A stretch of 64,000 bases of DNA, taken from positions 78,501 through 142,500 of the forward strand of contig CANRID010000001.1 of NCBI GenBank assembly GCA_947630665.1, read 5' to 3'. Made by a program: the position numbers and the translations under genes. The notes under the pieces were generated by a model. The model ran no database searches. It worked only from the letters and a program-made list of their open reading frames with translations, and was not told the origin of the DNA. This stretch comes from an uncultured Bacteroidales bacterium. Lineage in GTDB: Bacteria > Bacteroidota > Bacteroidia > Bacteroidales > UBA932. Below are positions 16,900 through 25,306 of this stretch, in pieces (positions within the stretch are counted from its first letter, which is position 1; every line of letters starts with the position of its first letter).

Positions 16900-18306
16900 T
16901 TATACGTCCCGTCCCGGACGGAGTTGCTGCGCATCATCGAAACACAGTATCGAGTTGACTAACGTAGCCGCCAGATTGCTGCCGCCTTTGCGTCCTTCCA
17001 CGATCAGTTTGGGAATGGCGGTGAACGGTTTTACCATGTGCTTGGATTCCTCTACATGCACAAATCCCACCGGGGCGGCTATGATTCCCTGCGGACGGGC
17101 TTTCTTTTTGCGGATCAGATCGCATAATTCCATCAGGGCCGTAGGAGCGTTTCCGAAGACGTACAGGGCATCGGGATGTTCTTCTGCCGCTAACCGGATA
17201 CCGGCCTGGGTGCGGGTGATCCCCAAAGAGGATGCCATTCCGGGAACACGCTCATCCGTCAGATAGCATTTTACCTCGGCCCCCAACCTTTGCAGGGCGC
17301 CTTTCCGGATGCCGGAAGAGGCCATGGTTACATCCGTTATAATCGTTTTGCACGCTCCGGAACGGAATTTTTCATACAGGTTTTCTACTGCGTCCGGGTC
17401 GGTGTAAAGCAGTTTTTCCATCTCGAAATCGCCCGTGGTATGGATCGCGTGGAGCAAGGCCCATTTCCGTCCGAGCTGGATTTCTTTATTTTTGAGTTCT
17501 TTTTCTATGGTCCGGAAGCTCCGGATCATAATATCCTGACCGATAGAGGTTCCCGTGTTGTCTGTGCGGCGGTAGTAACCTCGCGGAGTTATGATTTTCC
17601 CTTCGAATCCGTATGAGTGGGAGTTCCCGATAATCAGTACCGTAAACATATCGATCCGTTCCGGATCCAGTTTTTCCAAGGAGGTAACCGTTACTTCCTG
17701 ATCTTCCCGTCCCGCTTGCCGGACATATCCTACCGGGGTGGACGGAGAGCGTTTCTGAAGGAACAATTCTTTCAGACGGTACAGTTGCCAGTATCTGCCG
17801 GAGCTTTTGGGATTATAAACCGCGGTAACGAAATCCGCACCTGCGGCGGCTTCTATCCGTTTTTCGATCACCTTCCACGGAGTCATCAGGTCGGACAAGG
17901 AAATGACGCAGAAATCGTGTCCTATGGGGGCCCCTAACAGGGAAGCGGCTTTTTGGAAGGCGCTGATTCCGGGAAGTACTTCTATTTGCAAGTCCGATTC
18001 CCGCTCTTTTTTCATCTCCCATATCAGGGGGGCCATGCCGTATATGCCGGCATCCCCGGAACTGATTACGCAAACGGTTTTCCCCTGCGAGGCATGGCGG
18101 AACGCTTCCTCGGCCCGTTCACGCTCTTCTCTCATGCCGCTGTCGATGCAGATGCTGTCGGGACGCCTGAATTTATCGATAAAGCGGAAATAGTATTTAT
18201 ATCCTATAATGATATCCGACCGGCCCAGGGCCTGCACTACGGCGGGAGTGATGTCCTCTTCTCCGCCCGGTCCTATGCCTGCCACGATGATTTCGGGTGA
18301 TTTCAT
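16900..18306 (-). CDS. cbiHC: Fusion of cobalt-factor III C17-methyltransferase (CbiH) and cobalt-precorrin-8 methylmutase (CbiC)
   Basis: A 468-residue fusion. Residues 1-245 are CbiH, the ring-contracting methylase (IIVAGIGPGGEEDITPAVV, VISSGDAGIYGMAPLIWEM, TAVYNPKSSGRYWQL). Residues 270-450 are CbiC, which shifts the C11 methyl to C12 to give cobyrinate: the histidine-bearing LLHAIHTTGDFEM, then ITDVTMASSGI and IIAAPVGFVHVEESK. The two catalyse an early and a late step, so they are not consecutive, which makes this pairing less obvious than cbiGF. The gene lies 10 bp behind cbiK. Confidence 0.94.
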   Translation of the reverse strand: MKSPEIIVAGIGPGGEEDITPAVVQALGRSDIIIGYKYYFRFIDKFRRPDSICIDSGMREERERAEEAFRHASQGKTVCVISSGDAGIYGMAPLIWEMKKERESDLQIEVLPGISAFQKAASLLGAPIGHDFCVISLSDLMTPWKVIEKRIEAAAGADFVTAVYNPKSSGRYWQLYRLKELFLQKRSPSTPVGYVRQAGREDQEVTVTSLEKLDPERIDMFTVLIIGNSHSYGFEGKIITPRGYYRRTDNTGTSIGQDIMIRSFRTIEKELKNKEIQLGRKWALLHAIHTTGDFEMEKLLYTDPDAVENLYEKFRSGACKTIITDVTMASSGIRKGALQRLGAEVKCYLTDERVPGMASSLGITRTQAGIRLAAEEHPDALYVFGNAPTALMELCDLIRKKKARPQGIIAAPVGFVHVEESKHMVKPFTAIPKLIVEGRKGGSNLAATLVNSILCFDDAQQLRPGRDV

Positions 18307-18316
18307 ATCATCTCTT

Positions 18317-19240
18317 TTATGGTTTGCAAAAATACATATTTTTCTTTTCCATAATGTCTTTCATTTTATGTTTGAGCATGAAACGGGCATGATCGATGAA
18401 CATATCCTGGATGTCGGGATTCTGCCCCAATCCTTCCATACGGACGGATACTTTGTAGCCTTGTCTTTCGATGGCTTCTTTCCAGTCTGCGGCTATGTCG
18501 TTGCGGGCATGGTCGCCGGCTACGAACATGAAAGGGATCAGCGTGACCTCTTCGGATCCGGTCCCGTCGGTTTTGAGCCGTGCCATCATCTCTTCGAAAG
18601 CGGGGTATCCTTCTATGGTCCCCACGCAGAAATTTTTCATTCCCTTGGATTGCAGCATATAGTCCAGCATTGCGTAAGAGGCGGTAGCGGGCGTGTAAGT
18701 GCCGTGTCCTACTAAAACGGCGTTACCCCGGAACTCGGTCTTTTTCAGAATATCCGCCACACGGGCGTAATCCTCGACCGAATACAGTAAGGGAGCGCCC
18801 ACACGTATCTCTTTGAACCCGGGAGCGGCGGCTTCCGCTTCGCGCCGGATGGATTCCATTTCCACGCCCTCTATAATGTTGGTGGATTGAATCAGGATAT
18901 GGGTATATCCTTCTTTCCGGAGTTGTTCCAGCATTTGGCCGGGAGTGGATTTGACGATTCCGTCCCTGGCTTTGAGACGGCGGATGATGATCCGGGAAGT
19001 CCACGCCTCTTTCACGTCGATTCCGGGGAAAGTTTTCTTTATTTTATCATTGATGATATCGATGGTCGCTTTGCGGGTATCTTCGTAGGTGGTGCCGAAA
19101 TGCACCATCAGGATGGCCGCCTTGTCTCCCGGCTTCATGGAAGCCAGCATATCGGATTCGATAAAATTTCCATCTCCGCTGGCTGTCGCCGGCCGGGACG
19201 ACAGCAGCAGAAATATGAATAGTAAAATGAATGTTCTCAT
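18317..19240 (-). CDS. cbiK: Sirohydrochlorin cobaltochelatase with N-terminal signal peptide
   Basis: A 307-residue CbiK-family chelatase that inserts cobalt into sirohydrochlorin. Metal- and substrate-binding histidines are in VHFGTTYEDTRKA, VLVGHGTYTPATASY and MFVAGDHARNDIA. The first 22 residues (MRTFILLFIFLLLSSRPATA) form a clear signal peptide, which is odd because the substrate is made in the cytoplasm. Periplasmic CbiK paralogues are known in Desulfovibrio. Here it could act on exported tetrapyrrole or in metal or heme handling rather than de novo B12 synthesis. It is 20 bp behind btuB and 10 bp before cbiHC in the riboswitch operon. Confidence 0.9.
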   Translation of the reverse strand: MRTFILLFIFLLLSSRPATASGDGNFIESDMLASMKPGDKAAILMVHFGTTYEDTRKATIDIINDKIKKTFPGIDVKEAWTSRIIIRRLKARDGIVKSTPGQMLEQLRKEGYTHILIQSTNIIEGVEMESIRREAEAAAPGFKEIRVGAPLLYSVEDYARVADILKKTEFRGNAVLVGHGTYTPATASYAMLDYMLQSKGMKNFCVGTIEGYPAFEEMMARLKTDGTGSEEVTLIPFMFVAGDHARNDIAADWKEAIERQGYKVSVRMEGLGQNPDIQDMFIDHARFMLKHKMKDIMEKKNMYFCKP

Positions 19241-19260
19241 GCGTATGCGGTTGCGTAGCG

Positions 19261-21471
19261 TTATTTGCTGAATTTGATAAGCACGCTGATGAAAAATACG
19301 CGTCCCGGAGAGGTGGTTCCGTAGTAATATCCGTAGTACCGGTCATCTTTGTAATTGAACAGATTCTCTATCCCGACGGTCGGCTCTATGATGAAGCGGC
19401 CCAGATTATTGAAGGTATTCCGGACGGTAAAATTCCACAGGGAATGTCCCGGGGCGGCTTCCTGACTGTCCTCATATCGGTTGCTCTGGATATGTCCTGC
19501 AAGATTCACATTCAGATCGTACCGGCCCCATGTATGGTTCCAGTTGGCGTTTACATTGCCGGAATGCCTGATGGAGCGTAGCAGGGGCTGTTTGGTATCG
19601 GTATCCGTCGCATGGGTATAGCTGTACCCTCCGCCGATCAGAAAGCCGGCTCCCAAATAGCTCCTCAGATTCACATCCATTCCTTTTACTTCTGCATTGG
19701 CTACGTTCCAGTACATTTTATAGGTGTATTTATCGTCATAGTCCGGAATGACGGTTTCCGGATCTTTCAGGGACTGGAGATCGATCAGATCTTTCACCCG
19801 GTTGATATAACCCGTAACTCCCATCGTAAAATAAGGATTCACATATTCAACGTTGAGGGAATAATAATTGCTTTTTTCAGGTTCCAGATCGGGATTTCCG
19901 AGCGACATGGTGGAACCTTTTTCTTTGATGTAATACAGTTCCTTAAGGGTCGGGGTGCGGAATCCGGAGGCATAGGAGGCTCTGAAATTTACGGGACCCC
20001 AGGTGTACATCAGGGATGCTTTGGGCGTGGCCCGGCTGCCGAATTTCTCATTGTAAACATACCGCACTCCCACTACGGCCTGTAATTTTTTCAGTATTTT
20101 AAGTTCGTCCTGGGCATAGGCCGCCAGGGTATAGACCGATTTTTTAGTGGTAAGGGAGGCATCCGGGTTGAGCAGGTTCTCATCCACGAATTCCGTACCT
20201 GCCGAAAGCTTGTTGTATTGTCCTATCTTGAATACCCCGCGCAGATTGGCCGAGTAATAATGTTGTTTCTGATTAAGTTCTTTGTCCCCTTTTTTGTCGG
20301 ATTTGGTATCGGCTATATATTGATTGTCCGTTTCGAAATTATCGTTGTACAAATCTAAACTGAGGTAATTTTTATTGCCCAGCAGATATTTGGCCCCGAA
20401 TCCGAAGTTATAGCTTTTATTGAGAACGTCATAATCGTATCCCGTATCGTCTATCTCTGAGGACGGCCTTTGGGTGGCTTTATTGTAATAACTTCCGTTG
20501 GCGTAGAAAGAAAGCGTTTTGGTGGGATTGTAGATGAATTTCTGGTTGAATATATTCGAGAAGAATTGCTCGGATGCCTGCCGGACCGTAGGCTTGGGTT
20601 CCCCGGGAGTTCCGTTCTTGATGGTTACGGCTTCCGGATTCAATTGCCAGCCGTCCGCCTGCCTGCGGTTGTAGGAAGTGAAGGATCCGAATTTCTTGGT
20701 GTTGAAATCCGCGTTCACCGCCTCTTCGAACTGGTTATGCTGCGCGTAGCGGGTCAGGGAGCTTATGTTGATGTTATTCTTGGTCTGGTCCGTAATGATG
20801 TTGATCACTCCGCCTAACGCATCCGAACCGTACAGGGAGGATGCCGCTCCTTTGAGGATTTCGATCCGTTTGACGTTATTCATATTGATCCGGGAAATAT
20901 CCGTGGCTCCGGAAACGTTTCCGGCCATTTTCTGGCCATCTACCAATATCAGCAGGTGATTGTTCCCCAATCCGCTCATGGTAGTATAGTTGGCCATCGG
21001 GGTGGAGGAAAAGGAAAATGAAGGAGCCAGCATGGTAACGGCATCCCGGAAATTGGTGATGCCCGCGTTTTTCAGTTCTTTGCCGCTGATCACTTCTACG
21101 GGTACCGGCGTATCTTTCATGCGGTGGTGGGTACCCGTTCCGGTCACTACTATCTGGTTCAGGTCGAGGGGAGCTTCTTCCAAACGGATGACCATCCCTT
21201 CCCTGCTGGAAGAAACGCTTTGTTCTTGCGAGGTAAAGTTCACGGCGCTTGCCCTCATGGTATATTGGCCCTGGGGAACGTTTTTGAGTATGAATTCCCC
21301 TCCGGCATCGGTAGCGGTACCGATATTGGTTTGCAATAATCTGATATTGACGTCTTGGACAGGTTTGCCGGTTTTGGCGTTAATGACTTTGCCACTCAGG
21401 GTGATTTGCGCGTGAGCGCCGGTAACGAAACAACCTAAAATGAAGGCTGTCAGAAAAAATCTTAGTTTCAT
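19261..21471 (-). CDS. btuB: TonB-dependent outer-membrane receptor, BtuB-like
   Basis: A 736-residue receptor, first gene after the cobalamin riboswitch. It begins with a signal peptide (MKLRFFLTAFILGCFVTGAHAQ) and a carboxypeptidase-regulatory-like domain (SGKVINAKTGKPVQDVNIRL). A TonB plug follows (VISGKELKNAGITNFRDAV, LLILVDGQKMAG, EILKGAASSLYGSDALGGV), then a 22-strand barrel ending in the usual terminal aromatic pattern (VFFISVLIKFSK). The frame opens at 21537, but the ATG at 21471 gives the signal peptide and lies outside the aptamer, so I use it. It imports B12 or cobinamide across the outer membrane. Ligand is inferred from riboswitch and neighbours. Confidence 0.92.
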   Translation of the reverse strand: MKLRFFLTAFILGCFVTGAHAQITLSGKVINAKTGKPVQDVNIRLLQTNIGTATDAGGEFILKNVPQGQYTMRASAVNFTSQEQSVSSSREGMVIRLEEAPLDLNQIVVTGTGTHHRMKDTPVPVEVISGKELKNAGITNFRDAVTMLAPSFSFSSTPMANYTTMSGLGNNHLLILVDGQKMAGNVSGATDISRINMNNVKRIEILKGAASSLYGSDALGGVINIITDQTKNNINISSLTRYAQHNQFEEAVNADFNTKKFGSFTSYNRRQADGWQLNPEAVTIKNGTPGEPKPTVRQASEQFFSNIFNQKFIYNPTKTLSFYANGSYYNKATQRPSSEIDDTGYDYDVLNKSYNFGFGAKYLLGNKNYLSLDLYNDNFETDNQYIADTKSDKKGDKELNQKQHYYSANLRGVFKIGQYNKLSAGTEFVDENLLNPDASLTTKKSVYTLAAYAQDELKILKKLQAVVGVRYVYNEKFGSRATPKASLMYTWGPVNFRASYASGFRTPTLKELYYIKEKGSTMSLGNPDLEPEKSNYYSLNVEYVNPYFTMGVTGYINRVKDLIDLQSLKDPETVIPDYDDKYTYKMYWNVANAEVKGMDVNLRSYLGAGFLIGGGYSYTHATDTDTKQPLLRSIRHSGNVNANWNHTWGRYDLNVNLAGHIQSNRYEDSQEAAPGHSLWNFTVRNTFNNLGRFIIEPTVGIENLFNYKDDRYYGYYYGTTSPGRVFFISVLIKFSK

Positions 21472-21534
21472 AAGATTAGATAAGTTTATGCATACGTGAG
21501 CATTGTCCCCGATGCGCCGTATTGTTAATAAATT

Positions 21535-21705
21535 CATCTGGCAGGTTTCCTGACTCGGCTCGGAGAATTTACCTTCCCGTTTCGCGTTGGAAACAGTGGT
21601 GAGAATGAATTCTCCTTTAGAGAGGCCTTACAGTAGCGGGCACTGTTCCGGTTTTCCACCGGATTCCCTTTTATGCCGGACTGAACGTCCGGGCATCACC
21701 AGATG
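21535..21705 (-). ncRNA. Cobalamin riboswitch upstream of btuB-cbi operon
   Basis: Read on the minus strand, the segment has the conserved core acagtgcccgctactgtaag, the preceding aatccggtggaaaaccgg hairpin, and the B12 box gtcaggaaacctgcc near the 3' end. P1 closes perfectly with catctgg at one end and ccagatg at the other (plus-strand 21535-21541 and 21699-21705). The next 63 bases to the btuB ATG show no terminator hairpin or T-run, so control is probably at translation initiation rather than by termination. It would repress btuB, cbiK and the fused cbi genes when adenosylcobalamin is plentiful. Confidence 0.95.
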
Positions 21706-21710
21706 CTGGG

Positions 21711-21718
21711 CAAATGTA
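21711..21718 (-). promoter_or_regulatory. -7 box of the btuB riboswitch transcript
   Basis: The minus strand reads TACATTTG, matching the Bacteroidetes -7 consensus TAnnTTTG. Transcription would start about seven bases on, almost exactly at the 5' base of riboswitch helix P1 (21705). That agreement supports both assignments. A clear -33 TTTG at the standard distance was not found. Confidence 0.6.
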
Positions 21719-21781
21719 TAAATAATTTTTTATCCGGATATATTTTCCGCAAATTTTCCGTAAATCTTTTTTCGAATAAAT

Positions 21782-21789
21782 TATCTTTG
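21782..21789 (+). promoter_or_regulatory. -7 box of the cbiA operon
   Basis: TATCTTTG matches TAnnTTTG and ends 53 bases before the cbiA ATG. The plus-strand transcript from here would not include the cobalamin riboswitch, which is read from the other strand, so cbiA-cobO-cbiP-cobD-cbiB may not share that control. The -33 element is weak. Confidence 0.5.
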
Positions 21790-21842
21790 CAAAGTTTGCC
21801 GGACTCTTTTTTCGGGAACGGATCATTAAAAAATCGGATGAC

Positions 21843-23147
21843 ATGACCGTAAAACCACAGATTCTCATAGGCGCGGCTTCTTCCGGCAGCGGCAAGACCA
21901 CTTTTACGACGGGGCTGTTGCGGATCCTGAAAAAAAAAGGATTGTCCGTACAACCGTTCAAGTGCGGTCCAGATTATATAGATCCGCAATATCATGCCAT
22001 TGCCTGCGGGGAAACCTCTGTGAATCTGGATTCTTTCATGGCTTCCCGCAAACATTTGGAATATCTCTACGGACATTACGGAGACGGCAAAGACGTTTGC
22101 GTGACGGAAGGGGTGATGGGGCTTTTAGACGGTTATCGGGGTCCGGAAGGCAGCAGCGGGCAAATCGCTTCTCTGTTGGGAATCCCGGTGGTCTTATTGC
22201 TGAACGCACGTTCGACGGCTTATTCGGTGGCTCCGGTCTTATATGGATTCCGGCATTTCTGCAAAGATCTGCGCATCGCGGGAGCGGTGTTCAATATGGT
22301 CGGATCCGGTTCGCATTTGGAATATCTGAAACAGGCCTGCAAGGATGCGGGAGTGGAATATTTGGGGTATATACCTAAAAGCGGAGACATCTCGGTCCCT
22401 TCCCGCCATCTGGGGCTTACCTTGGAGGAAAAATACCGGTTCGGGGATTTTGCGGACCGGGTTGCGGATTTGGTAGAAAAATATGTGGATATAGACCGGC
22501 TGATAGAGGTCTGCCGCGCACCTTTTAAGGCGTCTGCCGGTTCCGGAAAAACGGGCGGCGGAGCCGTGAAGATTGCAGTGGCCCGCGACCGGGCATTTAA
22601 TTTTACGTACAGGGAAAATCTCGCCTGTCTGGAAAGGATAGGAACTGTAACGTATTTCAGCCCGTTGGAGGATGTCCGGCTTCCCGACAGCGACCTGCTG
22701 TATCTGCCGGGGGGATATCCCGAGTTCTTTCTCGAGGAATTATCCGCCAATATTTCCATGCGGGAACAGGTGGCTGCATTTGCGCAGGGTGGAGGAAAGG
22801 TATTGGCCGAGTGCGGGGGAATGATGTATCTTTGCCGGGCGATCGTCTCGGAAAGAGGCCTTCGGTATCCGATGTGCGGCGTATTGGACCAGGAGGCTAC
22901 CATGGAGGGAATGAAATTGAAGTTGGGCTATCGGGAAATGGATTATAACGGCCGGCACTGGCGGGGACATGAATTCCATTATTCCCGGGTGCTGAATCCG
23001 CTGCCTTCGGCCGCATTTGTCGGGAATGCCTCGGGAGAAAGGTGCGATACCTCTCTTTGGAGATATAAAAACGTAGTGGCCGGTTATACTCACCTGTATT
23101 GGGGGGAATCCGATCCGATGGATTTGTTCGGCTTCCGGCAGCCGTAA
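21843..23147 (+). CDS. cbiA: Cobyrinate a,c-diamide synthase
   Basis: A 434-residue enzyme that amidates the a and c carboxylates of cobyrinate using ATP and glutamine. The N-terminal P-loop domain shows IGAASSGSGKTTFTTGLLRI at 9-28 and FKCGPDYIDPQYH near 41. The C-terminal class I glutaminase domain has LPGGYPEFFLEEL and the nucleophile region VLAECGGMMYL, with HEFHYSRVLNP close to the end. It is the first gene of the plus-strand operon, divergent from btuB. Length is normal. Confidence 0.95.
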   Translation: MTVKPQILIGAASSGSGKTTFTTGLLRILKKKGLSVQPFKCGPDYIDPQYHAIACGETSVNLDSFMASRKHLEYLYGHYGDGKDVCVTEGVMGLLDGYRGPEGSSGQIASLLGIPVVLLLNARSTAYSVAPVLYGFRHFCKDLRIAGAVFNMVGSGSHLEYLKQACKDAGVEYLGYIPKSGDISVPSRHLGLTLEEKYRFGDFADRVADLVEKYVDIDRLIEVCRAPFKASAGSGKTGGGAVKIAVARDRAFNFTYRENLACLERIGTVTYFSPLEDVRLPDSDLLYLPGGYPEFFLEELSANISMREQVAAFAQGGGKVLAECGGMMYLCRAIVSERGLRYPMCGVLDQEATMEGMKLKLGYREMDYNGRHWRGHEFHYSRVLNPLPSAAFVGNASGERCDTSLWRYKNVVAGYTHLYWGESDPMDLFGFRQP

Positions 23148-23208
23148 GAAAACGGTAATATTCGTAATGGCGACGGGCAATGGCAGCCTGCATATAAAAG
23201 AAAAAATT

Positions 23209-23793
23209 ATGGGAAAGATATATACCAGAAGCGGGGACAAGGGGACCACGGGTATTCATTCGGGAATCCGGGTTCCCAAAGACGATATCCGCATAGAAGC
23301 CAACGGAACTTTGGATGAATTGAATGCGGTCATAGGCGTGGTCAGATCCCAGCTGCCGGCGGAGCATCCCTGGCAAGAGGACCTGCTTTTGATCCAGCGG
23401 GAAATGATGACCTTGATGAGCCTGGTCGCCACACCGCACCAACGGCGGGAGAATAACCCCAACCGATTGGATGACAACCTTATCGGGTGGTGCGAGGAAA
23501 AAATAGACAAGATTTGCGCAAAGACGACGGACAATGGGTATTTCGTTTTGCCGGGAGGAACCCCTGCGGCCGCTTTCCTGCATTTAGCCAGAACCGTGGC
23601 CCGCAGAGCCGAGCGGCGTCTGTGGAGCCTGCACAAGTCGGATCAGCTGCCGGAGCAGGCGTTGGCATTTGTCAACAGACTTTCGGATCTGTTCTTTGTC
23701 ATGGCCCGGTTAGAGTCGCAAGGACAGGGCTGTCCGGAAGAACGTTGGAAGTCATTTGCATATAAAAGCAAGAGAAAGAAAGATGGAGAATAG
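23209..23793 (+). CDS. Cob(I)alamin adenosyltransferase, PduO type
   Basis: A PduO/MMAB-family enzyme of 194 residues that transfers adenosyl from ATP to cob(I)alamin or cobyrinate diamide. The family start MGKIYTRSGDKGTTGI is at the ATG at 23209. The frame opens 14 codons earlier at 23167, but that extension has no family similarity. Other landmarks are GTLDELNAVIGVVRSQLP and FVLPGGTPAAAFLHLARTVA, and RRAERRLWSL, which carries the ATP-binding arginines. Its end overlaps the cbiP start by 11 bp. Adenosylation at this point of the pathway fits the gene order cbiA, then this gene, then cbiP. Confidence 0.93.
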   Translation: MGKIYTRSGDKGTTGIHSGIRVPKDDIRIEANGTLDELNAVIGVVRSQLPAEHPWQEDLLLIQREMMTLMSLVATPHQRRENNPNRLDDNLIGWCEEKIDKICAKTTDNGYFVLPGGTPAAAFLHLARTVARRAERRLWSLHKSDQLPEQALAFVNRLSDLFFVMARLESQGQGCPEERWKSFAYKSKRKKDGE

Positions 23794-25276
23794 GAAAAAA
23801 CTCTCTCCCGTGATGTTGGCGGGAACGGGCAGCGATGTAGGAAAGAGCGTGGTGGCGGCGGCATTGTGCCGTATATTTTTGCAGGACGGCTACCGACCGG
23901 CTCCTTTTAAGGCGCAGAACATGGCGCTGAATTCCTATGCTACTCCCGACGGGCTGGAAATAGGCCGGGCTCAAGCCGTACAGGCTGAGGCGGCCGGTTT
24001 GGAGCCATGTACGGATATGAATCCGCTGCTTCTCAAACCGGGTTCCGATCATACCTCCCAGGTGGTGCTGAACGGAAAACCCTGCGGCAATTGCGGGGCG
24101 TACGATTATTTCCGCGCTGAAGGACGGGATAAGCTCCGTCGGGAAGTTTGTGCGGCATACGACCGGCTGGCCTTGCAGTATAACCCTATTGTGATGGAGG
24201 GGGCGGGAAGCATTTCCGAAATAAATCTGAGGGAAACCGATATAGTAAATATGCCTATGGCCATTTATGCGGGGGCGGCGGTGCTGTTGGTGGCGGATAT
24301 CGACCGGGGAGGGGTGTTCGCCAGTGTCTATGGGTCTATCATGTTGCTTCCTCCCCAGGAAAGAAAATATATCAAAGGCGTTATTATCAATAAATTCCGG
24401 GGAGATATCCGGCTGTTCGAGCCGGGTGTCCGGATGCTGGAGGATTTGTGTAAAGTGCCGGTGTTGGGAGTGATTCCTTATTTTAAGGATATCCATATAG
24501 AGGAGGAAGATTCCGTGGCGTTGAAAAACAAGCATTCCGAGGCTTCCCGGGGGAAAATCAACGTAGCGGTCGTATTGTTGAAGCATTTGTCGAATTTTAC
24601 CGATTTCAATGTCCTGGAACGCGATCCCCGCGTGCATCTGTATTATACCTGCGATACGGAAGAGATAGGGAAAGCGGATGTGATAATCCTTCCGGGCAGC
24701 AAAAGCACGCTATCGGATTTGTACGAGCTGCGCATGAACGGTGCGGCCCAGGCGATTGTCCGTGCGCGGAAGAAAGGCGCATCGGTATTGGGCATTTGCG
24801 GAGGATATCAAATGATGGGAGAGGAGGTCTGCGATCCGCATCATGTGGAAGGCACCCTCGAGCGGCTGCCGGGGTTGGGCCTGCTGCCTGTTTCTACGCA
24901 AATGTACGGCGAGAAAATAACCCGTCAGGTTTCTTTCCGCTTCAAAGGCGGCCGGCAACTATGCAGGGGATACGAAATTCACATGGGAGAAACCTTCCCC
25001 GTGGAAGGAGGAAAAAAATCTCCCCTGAACCTGCTGGAAGAAGGGAGGGAAGACGGATATTGGGCGGACGATAAATGTATGGGTACCTATATCCACGGAA
25101 TATTGGATAATGCTCCGTTTATAGATTATCTTCTGGCTCCTTATGCCGGAGAATCCCGACGGACCGAATTCGATTACCGGGAGTTCAAGCGGCGGCAGTA
25201 CGACCTGCTGGCCGACCATGTACGTAAATACGTGGATATTCCGGCCATATATAAGATATTGGAAGAAAAAATCTGA
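23783..25276 (+). CDS. cbiP: Cobyric acid synthase
   Basis: A 497-residue glutamine amidotransferase that amidates side chains b, d, e and g of adenosylcobyrinate diamide. The P-loop domain reads VMLAGTGSDVGKSVVAAALC, followed by APFKAQNMALNSY. The C-terminal glutaminase domain has the nucleophile in VLGICGGYQMMG and the histidine in YIHGILDN. I start at the ATG at 23783 (MENRKKLSP) rather than the in-frame ATG at 23756, because it follows a purine-rich GAAAGAAAG and matches family N-termini. The gap to the next gene is 30 bp. Confidence 0.95.
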   Translation: MENRKKLSPVMLAGTGSDVGKSVVAAALCRIFLQDGYRPAPFKAQNMALNSYATPDGLEIGRAQAVQAEAAGLEPCTDMNPLLLKPGSDHTSQVVLNGKPCGNCGAYDYFRAEGRDKLRREVCAAYDRLALQYNPIVMEGAGSISEINLRETDIVNMPMAIYAGAAVLLVADIDRGGVFASVYGSIMLLPPQERKYIKGVIINKFRGDIRLFEPGVRMLEDLCKVPVLGVIPYFKDIHIEEEDSVALKNKHSEASRGKINVAVVLLKHLSNFTDFNVLERDPRVHLYYTCDTEEIGKADVIILPGSKSTLSDLYELRMNGAAQAIVRARKKGASVLGICGGYQMMGEEVCDPHHVEGTLERLPGLGLLPVSTQMYGEKITRQVSFRFKGGRQLCRGYEIHMGETFPVEGGKKSPLNLLEEGREDGYWADDKCMGTYIHGILDNAPFIDYLLAPYAGESRRTEFDYREFKRRQYDLLADHVRKYVDIPAIYKILEEKI

Positions 25277-25306
25277 GATAGGTATAACTGATTTTAACGA
25301 GACGGA

